This document shows positions 19,545-30,353 of a stretch of DNA of 64,000 nt, piece after piece. The stretch comes from Cohaesibacter haloalkalitolerans (GTDB lineage Bacteria > Pseudomonadota > Alphaproteobacteria > Rhizobiales > Cohaesibacteraceae). The position numbers were made by a program, and so were the translations under genes. The notes beneath the pieces were generated by a model. The model saw only the letters and a program-made list of their open reading frames with translations, did no database searches and was not told where the DNA came from. The DNA lies in contig NZ_QNUM01000001.1 of assembly GCF_003574655.1 (NCBI RefSeq), positions 124,001-188,000 on the forward strand, given 5' to 3'. How positions within the stretch are numbered: position 1 is the first letter of the stretch; every line of letters starts with the position of its first letter.

Positions 19545-19811
19545 ATGGCCAATACAGTTTCCGCCAAAAAGGCGACCCGTAAAATCGCACGCAAGACCGC
19601 TGTCAACAAGGCACGCCGGACCCGCGTTCGTACCTACCTGCGTTTCGTTGAAGAAGCCATCGCTGCTGGCGATCAGGCTGTTGCTTCCGAAGCTCTGCGT
19701 AAAGCCCAGTCCGAACTGATGAGCGCCGTTGCCAAAGGCGTCTTCCACGTTAACACCGCTTCTCGCAAAATCTCCCGTCTGTCCAAGCGCGTCAAGGCTC
19801 TGGCTGACTAA
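19545..19811 (+). CDS. rpsT: 30S ribosomal protein S20
   Basis: This is the complete 88-residue S20, basic and largely helical, starting [19 protein letters not shown]. It binds 16S rRNA in the body of the small subunit. Length is typical. The start has an extended purine-rich ribosome binding site, and the gene has its own promoter and terminator, making it a monocistronic unit. In many Rhizobiales rpsT lies directly before dnaA; here a rhodanese gene and a 650-bp gap are in between. Confidence 0.97.
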   Translation: MANTVSAKKATRKIARKTAVNKARRTRVRTYLRFVEEAIAAGDQAVASEALRKAQSELMSAVAKGVFHVNTASRKISRLSKRVKALAD

Positions 19812-19830
19812 TCGGGATTCCTCCTGTTTC

Positions 19831-19857
19831 AAAGCCCGGTTTCTGCCGGGCTTTTTT
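19831..19857 (+). terminator. rho-independent terminator of rpsT
   Basis: A GC-rich stem (AAAGCCCGG / CCGGGCTTT) with a short loop runs into a T6 tract 20 nt after the rpsT stop. Confidence 0.92.
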
Positions 19858-19936
19858 ATGGGAGCCGTCACGATTCTGCAACAAACTGCGGTTGTCCTGA
19901 CGAATCCGATTCTATCGTTCCCCTTTTGATCGCATA

Positions 19937-19960
19937 ACTGAAATATGAATATATTTCAGT
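19937..19960. repeat. perfect 10-nt inverted repeat, AT-rich
   Basis: Arms ACTGAAATAT and ATATTTCAGT flank a 4-nt loop. There is no T run on either side, so an operator or a cruciform-type site is more likely than a terminator. It lies in the long gene-free interval between rpsT and the rhodanese gene. Confidence 0.5.
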
Positions 19961-20120
19961 CATTTAGATAACGATCCGCATGCAGAGACAACGTGGAACG
20001 CGATTCTCTTTAAGGTCAATATGGGAAGCGACAAAAAAAAATTGCGCTGCGTTGAATCTGCATAATGTTACTGTTTGGTGACAGAAGCCGAGGAGTCGCA
20101 AAGGGATAGCCCGGTCAAGG

Positions 20121-20300
20121 AAAAACTGCCCGATTGGAGTCCGTTTGCCTGAGGCCAATCGGGGCGCAGAATCTGATTTCGTTCTTCTTGCACCGCCTCG
20201 TCCGGCTGTGTATGGTCGGACATCGCAGGAACAGGGTTGCAAAGAAGAGCAAAAGCCTACCGGTGCCCACTGGACACGTCCGGGTCTTTGCTAAAAACCA
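20121..20300 (-). ncRNA. possible small RNA ending in an intrinsic terminator
   Basis: On the minus strand a perfect 9-bp stem (CCCGATTGG / CCAATCGGG, 20129-20137 with 20155-20163) with a 17-nt loop is followed by CAGTTTTTCC, the form of an intrinsic terminator, yet no minus-strand gene precedes it. A weak promoter (TTGATG at 20312-20317, TTAGCA at 20289-20294, 17-nt spacing) would give a transcript of about 160 nt. The same stem could instead be a leader structure of the plus-strand rhodanese mRNA. I recognise no known RNA family. Confidence 0.3.
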
Positions 20301-20508
20301 ATGAGTGCAACCATCAAGGAAAGGTCGCCTCGCAAGAGCGGTGCACCTCATTCGCGGGCTCTGCGAGCAGCAGGGTCAGGGGTCGACGTCCGGATGTTCT
20401 TGCCAAATCGGAGCAAGAACCGTTTGTATCTCACGGTCATGCCCATGAACCGTTTGTTCAGTTGCGTGATCTGGTGGCCATGTGCCACCCGAACAGGAGT
20501 ATTTGTCT

Positions 20509-20949
20509 TTGAGTGGAACGGCGCCCTATGCAGGTGACATTGATGTTCTGACTGCCTGGCAGCAGATCTCCGAGGATCCGAAGGCTGTGCTCGTGGACGT
20601 GCGTACCCATGCGGAATGGTCCTATGTCGGCATGCCGGTGCTGAACCATCCCGACCGGGAGGTGCTTCTGGTGGAGTGGCTTTCCTATCCTGACATGGCG
20701 GTTCATGGCGATTTTGCCGACCGGCTGCTGCAGGAGCTTGCAGACAGGGATGTGGCAGCAGACAGCGCCATCTATTTCCTCTGCCGTTCTGGCGCCCGGT
20801 CCAGACATGCGGCGATCGAAATGACACGGCGGTGGAGCGGGCCCTGCTTCAATATCGCTGCGGGGTTCGAGGGCGATCTTGACGATGCGCTGCATCGATC
20901 GAGTTGTAACGGATGGAAGCATGCCGGGTTGCCCTGGCGGCAGTTCTGA
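20509..20949 (+). CDS. rhodanese-like sulfurtransferase domain protein, TTG start
   Basis: This 146-residue single-domain rhodanese has the N-terminal VLVDVRTHAEW pattern and the active-site loop CRSGARS with Cys92 as the sulfur-accepting residue. Such proteins shuttle sulfane sulfur, but partners differ widely and none is evident here. The frame is open from a GTG at 20482, but the TTG at 20509 lies 9 nt after an AGGAG Shine-Dalgarno and gives a natural family start, so it is preferred. It sits between rpsT and dnaA on the same strand; co-transcription with dnaA is possible but not shown. Confidence 0.85.
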   Translation: MSGTAPYAGDIDVLTAWQQISEDPKAVLVDVRTHAEWSYVGMPVLNHPDREVLLVEWLSYPDMAVHGDFADRLLQELADRDVAADSAIYFLCRSGARSRHAAIEMTRRWSGPCFNIAAGFEGDLDDALHRSSCNGWKHAGLPWRQF

Positions 20950-21140
20950 GACACGTCAAGATGTTTCGAATTGCCCGGGCCGGCACCCGGATTTGGAAAA
21001 TTCAACTTGGCCGTGGAGAGAAGAGCGAGATAAAACTCGCCGGAATTGCGGCTTATCAAGGAAACAGCTGTTTTTGGCGGCTATTAGGCTAGAACAACAA
21101 AATGACAATACAGCAGACGGCCACAAAGGGAAATGTTGAC

Positions 21141-22622
21141 ATGGAGATGAGGGCGGCAACTCATCAGACCTTTCCCGGGGCTGACTCCCTGGAAGAGGAG
21201 CCTTCGGTGAAAGTTGGCAAGGAAGAATGGGACCGCGTCAAGAAGAGACTACGCGCGGAACTCGGAGAAGACGTGTTTTCCAGCTGGTTTGCCAGCGTGG
21301 AGATCGAGGACGAACAGAACGGTCTGGTGATCCTTTCCGTTTCCACCCGGTTCCTCAAATCGTGGATTCAGTCGCATTATGGCGATCTGCTGATGGCCCT
21401 GTGGCGCGAGGAATGTGAACAGGTGCGTCGCATCGATCTGTTCGTCCGCGGGGCCGTTCGTCCCAAGACGGTGCAGAACAAGGTTCAGCCCAAGGCGCCT
21501 GAAGCAGTCATCAAGGATCCCGGCTTTGCGCGCCCTGCTGCGGCTGTCGCGGTCGGTCAGGATCAGGACCAGCTCGGCGGTTCGCCGCTTGACCCGCGTC
21601 TGACGTTCGAAACCTTTGTCGTCGGCCAGTCCAACACGCTCGCCCATGCCGCAGCCAAGCAGGTTGCCATGGCCCAGCCCGGCCAGCCGGTTTCCTTCAA
21701 CCCGCTTTTCCTGCATGCCTCCGTCGGGCTCGGCAAGACCCATCTGTTGCAGGCCATCGCATGGGAAGCCAAGAAGTCCAATCCGACCGCCCGCGTGCTC
21801 TATCTGACCGCCGAACGCTTCATGTACAGCTTCGTACAGGCCCTCAAGAGCCAGGCCGCGCTTGATTTCAAGGATACCCTCCGGGATATCGACATCCTGC
21901 TGATCGACGATCTGCAGTTCCTTCAGGGCAAGAGCATCCAGCAGGAATTCTGCCATACGCTCAACAGCCTCATCGACGGTGCCCGTCAGGTGGTGGTTGC
22001 CGCCGACCGTCCGCCGGTTGAGCTTGAAAGCCTTGACGAACGCGTCCGGTCGCGCCTTGCCGGTGGTCTGGTCAGCGAATTGCAGCCGCTGGAAAAGGAG
22101 CTGCGTCGCTCCATACTGGCTGATCGTGCAACGCAGGCAGCCCGCCGCGATCCGAACCTGACCATTCCGGAACTGGTGCTGGATCATGTGGCCGGGATCA
22201 TCCGGTCCAACGGTCGTGATCTGGACGGTGCCTTCAACCGTCTGATGGCTCACAACCAGCTGACCGGTGCCCCGATCTCCATAGAGATGGCCGAACAGGC
22301 CCTCAAGGATCTGGTTCGCTCCAAGGAGCCGCGCCGTATCCGCATCGAAGACATTCAGCGTGTCGTGTCCAAGCATTACAACGTATCCCGTTCGGATCTG
22401 TTGTCTTCGCGCCGGACCCGCACAATCGTCCGTCCGCGCCAGATCGCCATGTATCTGTCAAAGATGCTGACGCCGCGCTCCCTGCCGGAAATCGGCCGTC
22501 GTTTCGGTGGTCGCGACCACACCACGGTTCTGCATGCGGTCCGCAAGATCGAGGAGCTGGCAGCGTCAGACAACACTTTGCAGCAGGAAATCGAAATGCT
22601 GAAACGGAACATCGCCGAATAG
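21141..22622 (+). CDS. dnaA: chromosomal replication initiator DnaA
   Basis: DnaA binds DnaA boxes at oriC and melts the origin using ATP. In this 493-residue protein the N-terminal domain (about 20-90) is followed by a linker, then the AAA+ domain with Walker [10 protein letters not shown] and Walker [10 protein letters not shown], and a C-terminal DNA-binding domain with the signature [15 protein letters not shown]. An ATG at 21102 is also in frame but has no ribosome binding site; 21141 is preceded by AAAGGGA at good spacing. dnaN follows 195 bp downstream. No classical DnaA box was seen in the neighbouring gaps. Confidence 0.96.
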   Translation: MEMRAATHQTFPGADSLEEEPSVKVGKEEWDRVKKRLRAELGEDVFSSWFASVEIEDEQNGLVILSVSTRFLKSWIQSHYGDLLMALWREECEQVRRIDLFVRGAVRPKTVQNKVQPKAPEAVIKDPGFARPAAAVAVGQDQDQLGGSPLDPRLTFETFVVGQSNTLAHAAAKQVAMAQPGQPVSFNPLFLHASVGLGKTHLLQAIAWEAKKSNPTARVLYLTAERFMYSFVQALKSQAALDFKDTLRDIDILLIDDLQFLQGKSIQQEFCHTLNSLIDGARQVVVAADRPPVELESLDERVRSRLAGGLVSELQPLEKELRRSILADRATQAARRDPNLTIPELVLDHVAGIIRSNGRDLDGAFNRLMAHNQLTGAPISIEMAEQALKDLVRSKEPRRIRIEDIQRVVSKHYNVSRSDLLSSRRTRTIVRPRQIAMYLSKMLTPRSLPEIGRRFGGRDHTTVLHAVRKIEELAASDNTLQQEIEMLKRNIAE

Positions 22623-22689
22623 GTGGTGCCGTTAGGCATATGGCTTAAGCAAGCCTGCCGATTGCTGCGAAAATGTGGAAGAAACATGA

Positions 22690-22719
22690 GGGGATCGCAC
22701 CAGAATCGGGCCGATCCCC
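22690..22719 (+). terminator. hairpin between dnaA and dnaN
   Basis: An 8-bp stem (GGGGATCG / CGATCCCC) with a 14-nt loop is followed by a weak pyrimidine-rich tail (TTGCCTTATCC). It may attenuate rather than fully end dnaA transcription before dnaN. Confidence 0.4.
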
Positions 22720-22817
22720 TTGCCTTATCCGGGAAGACGAGGCACAGTTGCTTCCCCGCCTTTGCTGGTCATCGTCGGGCATAAGTAGTTGATGTATTGA
22801 TGTAGGGAAATTGGGAT

Positions 22818-23936
22818 ATGAAAGTCACTCTCGAACGGGCAACCCTGTTGAAGTCGCTGAACCATGTCCATCGGGTTGTGGAACGTCGTAACACTATTCC
22901 GATCCTGTCCAACGTGCTTTTGCGCGCAGAAGGGGGCGATCTGGTTTTCAAGGCAACCGACCTTGATCTGGAAGTGCTCGAGACAGCACCAGCAATGGTG
23001 GAGATTGGTGGCGCGACCACGGTGCCGGCACACATGCTTTATGACATCGTGCGCAAGCTGCCCGACGGCTCTCAGGTGACACTGGAAACCAACGAGGAGC
23101 AGACCGCTCTGGCAATCGTTGCCGGACGCTCCCATTTCACCTTGCAGATCCTGCCGGTGACGGATTTCCCGGACATCACGGCCGGTGAATTCTCCAACCA
23201 TTTCACCATTCCGGCGCTGGACCTAAAGCGGTTGATCGATCATACCCAGTTTGCGATCTCGACCGAGGAAACCCGCTATTATCTCAACGGCATCTACATG
23301 CACAGCCTCAATGCCGATGGTGGATCGGTGCTGCGCGCCGTGGCAACCGATGGCCATCGTCTGGCTCAGGCCCAGCTGCCCGCTCCGGCTGGAGCTCAGG
23401 GCATGCCGGGCGTGATCGTGCCGCGCAAGACCGTTTCAGAAGTGCAGAAGCTGATCGAGGATCCGGAAGCCAACATTGCCGTTGAACTGTCGGAAACCAA
23501 GATCCGCCTGACCATCGGCCCTGTCGTCCTTACCTCCAAGCTGATCGACGGCACCTTCCCGGACTATGAAAAAGTCATTCCGAAGGGCAACGACAAGGTG
23601 ATGAAGATCGAGAATGCGCTGTTCGCCCAGGCGGTGGATCGCGTGTCAACGGTCTCCAACGAACGCGGCCGCGCGGTCAAGCTCAGCCTTCAGCCCAACA
23701 GTCTGGTGCTTTCGGTCTCCAACCCGGATTCAGGCACGGCGACCGACGAGCTGACCGTCGAATATGACGCCGAACCTATGGAAATCGGCTTCAACGCCCG
23801 CTATCTGCTGGATATCACCAACCAGCTGGAGAGCAGCAGCGCCCAGTTTCGTCTGGCCGACTCTGGCTCGCCGACCCTCATTCAGGACGATGGCGACAAC
23901 AACACGCTCTATGTGCTGATGCCGATGCGCGTCTAG
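22818..23936 (+). CDS. dnaN: DNA polymerase III beta subunit (sliding clamp)
   Basis: This 372-residue protein is the ring-forming processivity clamp that holds polymerase III on DNA and recruits repair proteins. It has the standard length with three repeated clamp domains, the VVERRNTIPILSNVLL segment of domain 1, TDGHRLA in domain 2 and the LMPMRV C-terminus typical of clamps. It follows dnaA in the classic order and ends in a strong terminator, so recF must be transcribed separately. Confidence 0.98.
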   Translation: MKVTLERATLLKSLNHVHRVVERRNTIPILSNVLLRAEGGDLVFKATDLDLEVLETAPAMVEIGGATTVPAHMLYDIVRKLPDGSQVTLETNEEQTALAIVAGRSHFTLQILPVTDFPDITAGEFSNHFTIPALDLKRLIDHTQFAISTEETRYYLNGIYMHSLNADGGSVLRAVATDGHRLAQAQLPAPAGAQGMPGVIVPRKTVSEVQKLIEDPEANIAVELSETKIRLTIGPVVLTSKLIDGTFPDYEKVIPKGNDKVMKIENALFAQAVDRVSTVSNERGRAVKLSLQPNSLVLSVSNPDSGTATDELTVEYDAEPMEIGFNARYLLDITNQLESSSAQFRLADSGSPTLIQDDGDNNTLYVLMPMRV

Positions 23937-23974
23937 CCGGTCTCACGAGACCGCGAAAATTGTGAAAGATGCAT

Positions 23975-24009
23975 GGGGCATTTCCTTTCGAAATGCCCTA
24001 TTCTTTTTT
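23975..24009 (+). terminator. rho-independent terminator of dnaN
   Basis: A 9-bp stem (GGGCATTTC / GAAATGCCC) with a 5-nt loop is followed by TATTCTTTTTT, about 40 nt after the dnaN stop. Confidence 0.9.
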
Positions 24010-24077
24010 CACCCGATTCTCCTCTGCGACCGCACGGATCGAACCTTGCGGGCTGACCAACCGAAGGATATGCGACC

Positions 24078-25274
24078 TTGAAGACAGATCCGACCGGCTC
24101 CGACCTGACCGCTCAGATGGTGCGGCCCGTCGACAGGGTGACGGTTTCGACGATCAGTCTTTCCAATTTTCGCAATTATGCCTCGTTGCAGCTGCCCCTT
24201 TCGGGCTGCCATGTGGTGCTGACCGGACCGAACGGGTCGGGCAAGACCAATCTTCTGGAGGCCATATCCTTTCTCTCTCCCGGTCGCGGCATGCGGCGGG
24301 TTGCCTATACGGAAATTGCTCGCGAACAGTCTCCTGAGGGAAGCTGGGCGGTTTCTGTGGCACTTGACGGCCCCATGGGGGAAATCAAGCTCGGAACGGG
24401 ATTGCAGAATGGTCCCGATGGCCTGTTGCAACGCCGGATCAGGATCAACGGCGCGACGGCCAAGTCGGCGGAGAGCCTTTCCGATCACATCTCGGTGCTG
24501 TGGTTGACCCCGCAGATGGACAGCCTTTTCATTGGAGCAGCTTCCGAACGGCGCAAGTGGCTCGACCGGATGGTGCTTGCCATTGACAAGGCGCATGGTA
24601 CGCGGGTCAATGCTTTCGAGAAGGCGATGCGCCAGCGCAATCGGCTGCTCGAAGAAGCCCCCCACGAGACTGTCTGGTTGGACGGTATCGAAGCGCAGAT
24701 GGCCGAGTTCGGTTCGGCCATTGCAACTGCGCGGGCGGAATTGATTTCGCTTCTGAATCGATCCTTGTCGATCCTTCATGGAGAAGACGGCACCAGCGCC
24801 TTTCCCAATGCCCTTCTGGGGCTCGAGGGCGTTCTGGAAAGCGAGGCCTTTGCCCGCCCGGCCATCGAGAGTGAGGAACATTATCGCACGGTCCTCAAGC
24901 AAGGACGAGGGCGGGACAGGGCTGCGGGCCGGACCCTGATTGGGCCGCATCGCTCCGACCTGCTCGTGCGGCATGGTCCCAAAGACATGGTGGCGGCGAA
25001 ATGCTCGACCGGTGAGCAGAAGGCCCTGTTGCTGGGCATCGTTCTGGGCCACGCCCATCTTGTGGCGGAGCGGGCGGGGCGCACGCCCGTGGTGCTGTTG
25101 GACGAGGTGGCGGCCCATCTGGACGAGGCCCGAAGGCTGGCCCTGTTCGATCTTCTGGACAGGCTCGGCTGTCAGGCCTTCGTAACCGGAACGGATGACA
25201 GGATCTTTTTACCACTTGGACAGCGAGCCGAGCGCTTCCATGTTTCCTGTGGTACAATCGAGGCCATCGAATAA
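24078..25274 (+). CDS. recF: DNA replication and repair protein RecF, TTG start
   Basis: RecF is an SMC-like ATPase that helps load RecA at gaps during daughter-strand repair. This 398-residue protein shows ISLSNFRNYASL near residue 26, Walker A GPNGSGKTNLLEA, the ABC-type signature region CSTGEQKALLLGI and Walker B VVLLDEVAAHLDE. The TTG at 24078 has a GAAGGA Shine-Dalgarno 9 nt upstream; the first in-frame ATG (24117) has none and would trim 13 residues. It lies after the dnaN terminator and 21 bp before the cytochrome gene, with which it is probably co-transcribed. Confidence 0.95.
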   Translation: MKTDPTGSDLTAQMVRPVDRVTVSTISLSNFRNYASLQLPLSGCHVVLTGPNGSGKTNLLEAISFLSPGRGMRRVAYTEIAREQSPEGSWAVSVALDGPMGEIKLGTGLQNGPDGLLQRRIRINGATAKSAESLSDHISVLWLTPQMDSLFIGAASERRKWLDRMVLAIDKAHGTRVNAFEKAMRQRNRLLEEAPHETVWLDGIEAQMAEFGSAIATARAELISLLNRSLSILHGEDGTSAFPNALLGLEGVLESEAFARPAIESEEHYRTVLKQGRGRDRAAGRTLIGPHRSDLLVRHGPKDMVAAKCSTGEQKALLLGIVLGHAHLVAERAGRTPVVLLDEVAAHLDEARRLALFDLLDRLGCQAFVTGTDDRIFLPLGQRAERFHVSCGTIEAIE

Positions 25275-25295
25275 CCTTCACGAAGCGGGGCCATC

Positions 25296-25724
25296 ATGGC
25301 GCGAAAACGGCGTATTCCTTTTGCCAGATCAAGAAACAGCCTCATTTTCATGTTTGTGTCGCTGTTCATCCTGCTTCTGATGCTCTCAAGCGGTGACTTC
25401 TTCTCGGACAAGGACGCCGACAAGACGCTCCCGACCCTCGACAGCACCCAAATCCGCAAGGAAGGCCTGAAGCTCTACAATGCCAATTGCCTGAGCTGCC
25501 ACGGGGTTGGTGGCCGCAGCACCAGCTTTGGTCCGGCGCTGATCAACCGGATCTATTTCCGGGGCAATCTTTCCGATCGGGCCTTCATTCAGGCCGTGAC
25601 CTATGGTGCGCCGGAGCGCAACTGGGATTACGGTCCGATGGATCCTGTGGAGGGTCTGAGCCAGACCGAAGTCGCCATGATTCTGGCCTATGTGCGTTCG
25701 GAGCAAGAAAGGGGCGAAAAGTAA
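25296..25724 (+). CDS. membrane-anchored c-type cytochrome
   Basis: This 142-residue protein has a basic N-terminus, one transmembrane helix (about 16-31) acting as uncleaved anchor, and a periplasmic monoheme domain with Cys65-Leu-Ser-Cys68-His69 as heme attachment site and Met115 (YGPMDP) as probable sixth ligand. It resembles class I cytochromes c that donate electrons to terminal oxidases. Its place, 21 bp after recF and before gyrB, is unexpected for a respiratory gene; short spacing suggests it rides on recF transcription. The electron partners are unknown. Confidence 0.87.
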   Translation: MARKRRIPFARSRNSLIFMFVSLFILLLMLSSGDFFSDKDADKTLPTLDSTQIRKEGLKLYNANCLSCHGVGGRSTSFGPALINRIYFRGNLSDRAFIQAVTYGAPERNWDYGPMDPVEGLSQTEVAMILAYVRSEQERGEK

Positions 25725-25829
25725 TGAAATTCAATATCTTACAAGAATAGTGGCTTTACCCCTCCTTTCAAAGGGCAAACTCTTCACAATAGCAGGCCGA
25801 GATAGTCACGTTCAGTGGGCTAGAAGCGG

Positions 25830-25857
25830 TTGAATGCGGCGAAAAACCTCGTATAAG
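25830..25857 (+). promoter_or_regulatory. sigma-70-like promoter for gyrB
   Basis: A -35 element TTGAAT (25830-25835) and a -10 element TATAAG (25852-25857) are spaced by 16 nt, about 40 nt before the gyrB start. This would let gyrB be expressed independently of recF and the cytochrome gene. Confidence 0.6.
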
Positions 25858-25885
25858 TGAAGGGTTAGCCGTAGCTTAAGGATGA

Positions 25886-28330
<2,445 letters not shown>

Positions 28331-28336
28331 TCAGAG

Positions 28337-28368
28337 AAAGGCGCACCGGGTTGCGCCTTTTCTTTTTC
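28337..28368 (+). terminator. rho-independent terminator of gyrB
   Basis: A 9-bp stem (AAAGGCGCA / TGCGCCTTT) with a 6-nt loop is followed by TCTTTTT, starting only 6 nt after the gyrB stop. Confidence 0.9.
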
Positions 28369-28428
28369 GTGCCGGACCAATTGGCCTTCGGCCGAGCTTT
28401 GGTGACTGGGCAGTTTCGGAGAACAGCA

Positions 28429-28854
28429 ATGGATGATGCAGACGCAATTGTCAAAAAGCTTGGCATGCAGCCTCACCCGGAAGGGGGCTATTTCATCCAG
28501 ACCTTTCGCGACGAGGAAGGGCCGGAAGGGCGCGGTCATTCAACGGTCATCTACTATCTGCTGAAGACTGAGCAGCGGTCACACTGGCATCGGGTTGACG
28601 CCGTCGAGGTCTGGTTCTGGCAGGCAGGCGCACCACTTGAGCTTAGCTTCTCAAAGGACGGGACCGGAACCGAAACATTGATTCTCGGACCGGATATTCT
28701 GGCAGACCAACAGCCTCAAGGCATCGTGCCACGCCACGTCTGGCAGTCCGCCCGCTCCCTCGGAGCATGGAGCCTTGTCAGTTGCATGGTGGCGCCAGGC
28801 TTCCTGTTCGAGGGTTTCGAGATGGCCGAACCAGACTGGACACCTGCACCTTAG
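28429..28854 (+). CDS. cupin domain protein of the DUF985 family
   Basis: This 141-residue protein is a single RmlC-like cupin of the DUF985/cupin-5 family. Characteristic stretches are HPEGGYFIQTFRD near the N-terminus, STVIYYLLK, the SHWHRVDAVEVWFWQAG core and the terminal VAPGFLFEGFEMA. Some relatives may bind sugars or metals; no activity is established. The frame is open upstream into the gyrB terminator, but the ATG at 28429 follows a CGGAG element and gives a normal family start. Confidence 0.87.
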   Translation: MDDADAIVKKLGMQPHPEGGYFIQTFRDEEGPEGRGHSTVIYYLLKTEQRSHWHRVDAVEVWFWQAGAPLELSFSKDGTGTETLILGPDILADQQPQGIVPRHVWQSARSLGAWSLVSCMVAPGFLFEGFEMAEPDWTPAP

Positions 28855-29167
28855 GTCTCTGAAACGGACCTTTCCATCCCGCCAGACAGGGGCTTCGATT
28901 GGCCCTGACGTGGCTGAAGAGCAACAGGTCTTGCGGCAAACCCGCTCTGAGGTTGCCATGAGGATGACAAATCCCGTTGCCTGAAGTAAACTGGCGCCAT
29001 TCATCATGATCACCGGGCTATTTGCCCGAAAGGAGGGTATTTATGAGTGTCATAACTGTCTTCCGGGTCAATTGCGGTTGAGCCATGTGCTCCCTCTCTT
29101 GCCTGGACCATAACGGCCCTGCCGAAAGGCTCGCGCCGCACGTATTTTTAATGCTAAAGGCAAGACA
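28855..29167. other. leader region of rsgA, no large gene
   Basis: This 313-bp gap contains a GC-rich hairpin (CGGGC-TATTT-GCCCG near 29013-29027) followed at once by a very strong Shine-Dalgarno and a 12-codon reading frame. Nothing else stands out. Confidence 0.4.
29043..29081 (+). CDS. possible 12-residue leader peptide upstream of rsgA
   Basis: An ATG at 29043, six bases after an AAAGGAGGG ribosome binding site, opens a 12-codon frame (MSVITVFRVNCG) that ends at TGA, 86 bp before rsgA. The ribosome binding site is better than that of rsgA itself, and a hairpin stands just before it, the layout of a leader peptide. It matches no leader family I know, and a 22-codon frame (MAQPQLT...) also exists on the opposite strand, so it may be chance. 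Confidence 0.25.
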   Translation: MSVITVFRVNCG

Positions 29168-30265
29168 ATGACGTCTTTCGAAGATTTTCTTGGCAAAGCA
29201 CCCGAGCCAAAGCAGGGCTGGTCGCTTGCCGATCTGGGATTTACTGCCCATTTCATGAGCCAGCTCGACATGGATGAGCTGGAACAGCTGACCCCTTACC
29301 GGATTTCTGAAATCCAGCGCTCTGTCGTCGTCGGGTTGGGGGCATCTGACAGCCGCTCCCTGCGCACCCCACACAAGGTGCCGACCTCGACCTATGGGGT
29401 CGGCGACTGGGTTCTGGCCGATCACACCGATCAGATCATCCGTCGCCTCGAACCGCGCACCGAGCTCAAGCGCCGGGCGGCTGGCACTGGGGTTTCCGAA
29501 CAGATCATGGCTGCCAATGTGGATGTCCTGTTCATCGTTACCTCCTGCAATGATGATTTCAAACTGGCCCGCATCGAGCGGTTTCTGGCGCTGGCGCGGG
29601 ATGCCGATGTCACCCCGGTGGTGCTCATCACCAAAATCGACCTGTGCGACGATCCCGCCTCCTTCGTCGAACCCGCAAAGGGGCTGATGGAAGGCCTCGA
29701 TGTACTCGGGCTCAATGCCAAGGATCCGGACGTAGTCTCGCAGCTTGCGCCGTGGTGCCACAAGGGCCAGACCATCGCCATGGTCGGCTCATCGGGGGTT
29801 GGCAAGACCACACTGCTCAACGCCTTCACGGGGCGAACGGACGCGACGCAGGAAATCCGCGAGGATGACTCCAAAGGGCGGCACACGACGACCTACCGGT
29901 CGCTGCACCCCACCGTCAACGGCGCCTGGCTGGTGGACACACCGGGTATTCGGGCTTTGCGGCTGCACGAAAAGAGCACGGGCATCGAACAGGTGTTTGA
30001 TGACGTTGTCGAACTGGCAACCCAGTGCAAGTTCCGCAACTGCCGCCATGAAAATGAGCCCGGCTGTGCCATTCAGGAGGCCATCACGGCAGGTTCGCTG
30101 GATGCCGAGCGTCTTGAGCGCTGGCGCAAGCTGGAGGCCGAGGATATGCGGAACACCGAAACAGTGGCCCAAAGCCGTCGCAAATCCAAGGCATTCGGCA
30201 AGATGGTCAAGAACGCGGCCAAGGAAGCAGACCGCTTCAGAGGGCGAGATCGCGAGGATTTCTGA
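29168..30265 (+). CDS. rsgA: ribosome small subunit-dependent GTPase RsgA
   Basis: RsgA (YjeQ) is a circularly permuted GTPase that tests late 30S subunits during assembly. The 365-residue protein shows an N-terminal OB-like domain, then the G motifs in permuted order: TKID (155-158) before the P-loop GSSGVGKT (207-214) and DTPG, and finally the zinc-binding segment CKFRNCRHENEPGC that is specific to the family. Length is typical. A bidirectional terminator follows. Nothing adjacent on the same strand appears to be co-transcribed. Confidence 0.96.
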   Translation: MTSFEDFLGKAPEPKQGWSLADLGFTAHFMSQLDMDELEQLTPYRISEIQRSVVVGLGASDSRSLRTPHKVPTSTYGVGDWVLADHTDQIIRRLEPRTELKRRAAGTGVSEQIMAANVDVLFIVTSCNDDFKLARIERFLALARDADVTPVVLITKIDLCDDPASFVEPAKGLMEGLDVLGLNAKDPDVVSQLAPWCHKGQTIAMVGSSGVGKTTLLNAFTGRTDATQEIREDDSKGRHTTTYRSLHPTVNGAWLVDTPGIRALRLHEKSTGIEQVFDDVVELATQCKFRNCRHENEPGCAIQEAITAGSLDAERLERWRKLEAEDMRNTETVAQSRRKSKAFGKMVKNAAKEADRFRGRDREDF

Positions 30266-30307
30266 TCATCGGAACGGGAGCGAATCGTTCCTGATTTTAT
30301 GAAAATG

Positions 30308-30336
30308 AAAAGGGGCCACGCTCGTGGCCCCTTTTT
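30308..30336. terminator. bidirectional terminator between rsgA and the DUF2202 gene
   Basis: A long GC-rich stem (AAAAGGGGCCAC / GTGGCCCCTTTTT) with a 4-nt loop has T runs in both orientations and lies between two convergent genes. Confidence 0.9.
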
Positions 30337-30353
30337 CATGGTGCACCATACCG

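Noticed and set aside
20301-20537. 78-codon frame ahead of the rhodanese gene
   Set aside because: No ribosome binding site, basic and low-complexity composition, and it overlaps the rhodanese start. Kept only as non-coding gap.
22789-22804. Two TTGATGTA copies in tandem before dnaN as DnaA-related sites
   Set aside because: They do not match the DnaA box and two 8-mers are too few to mean anything.
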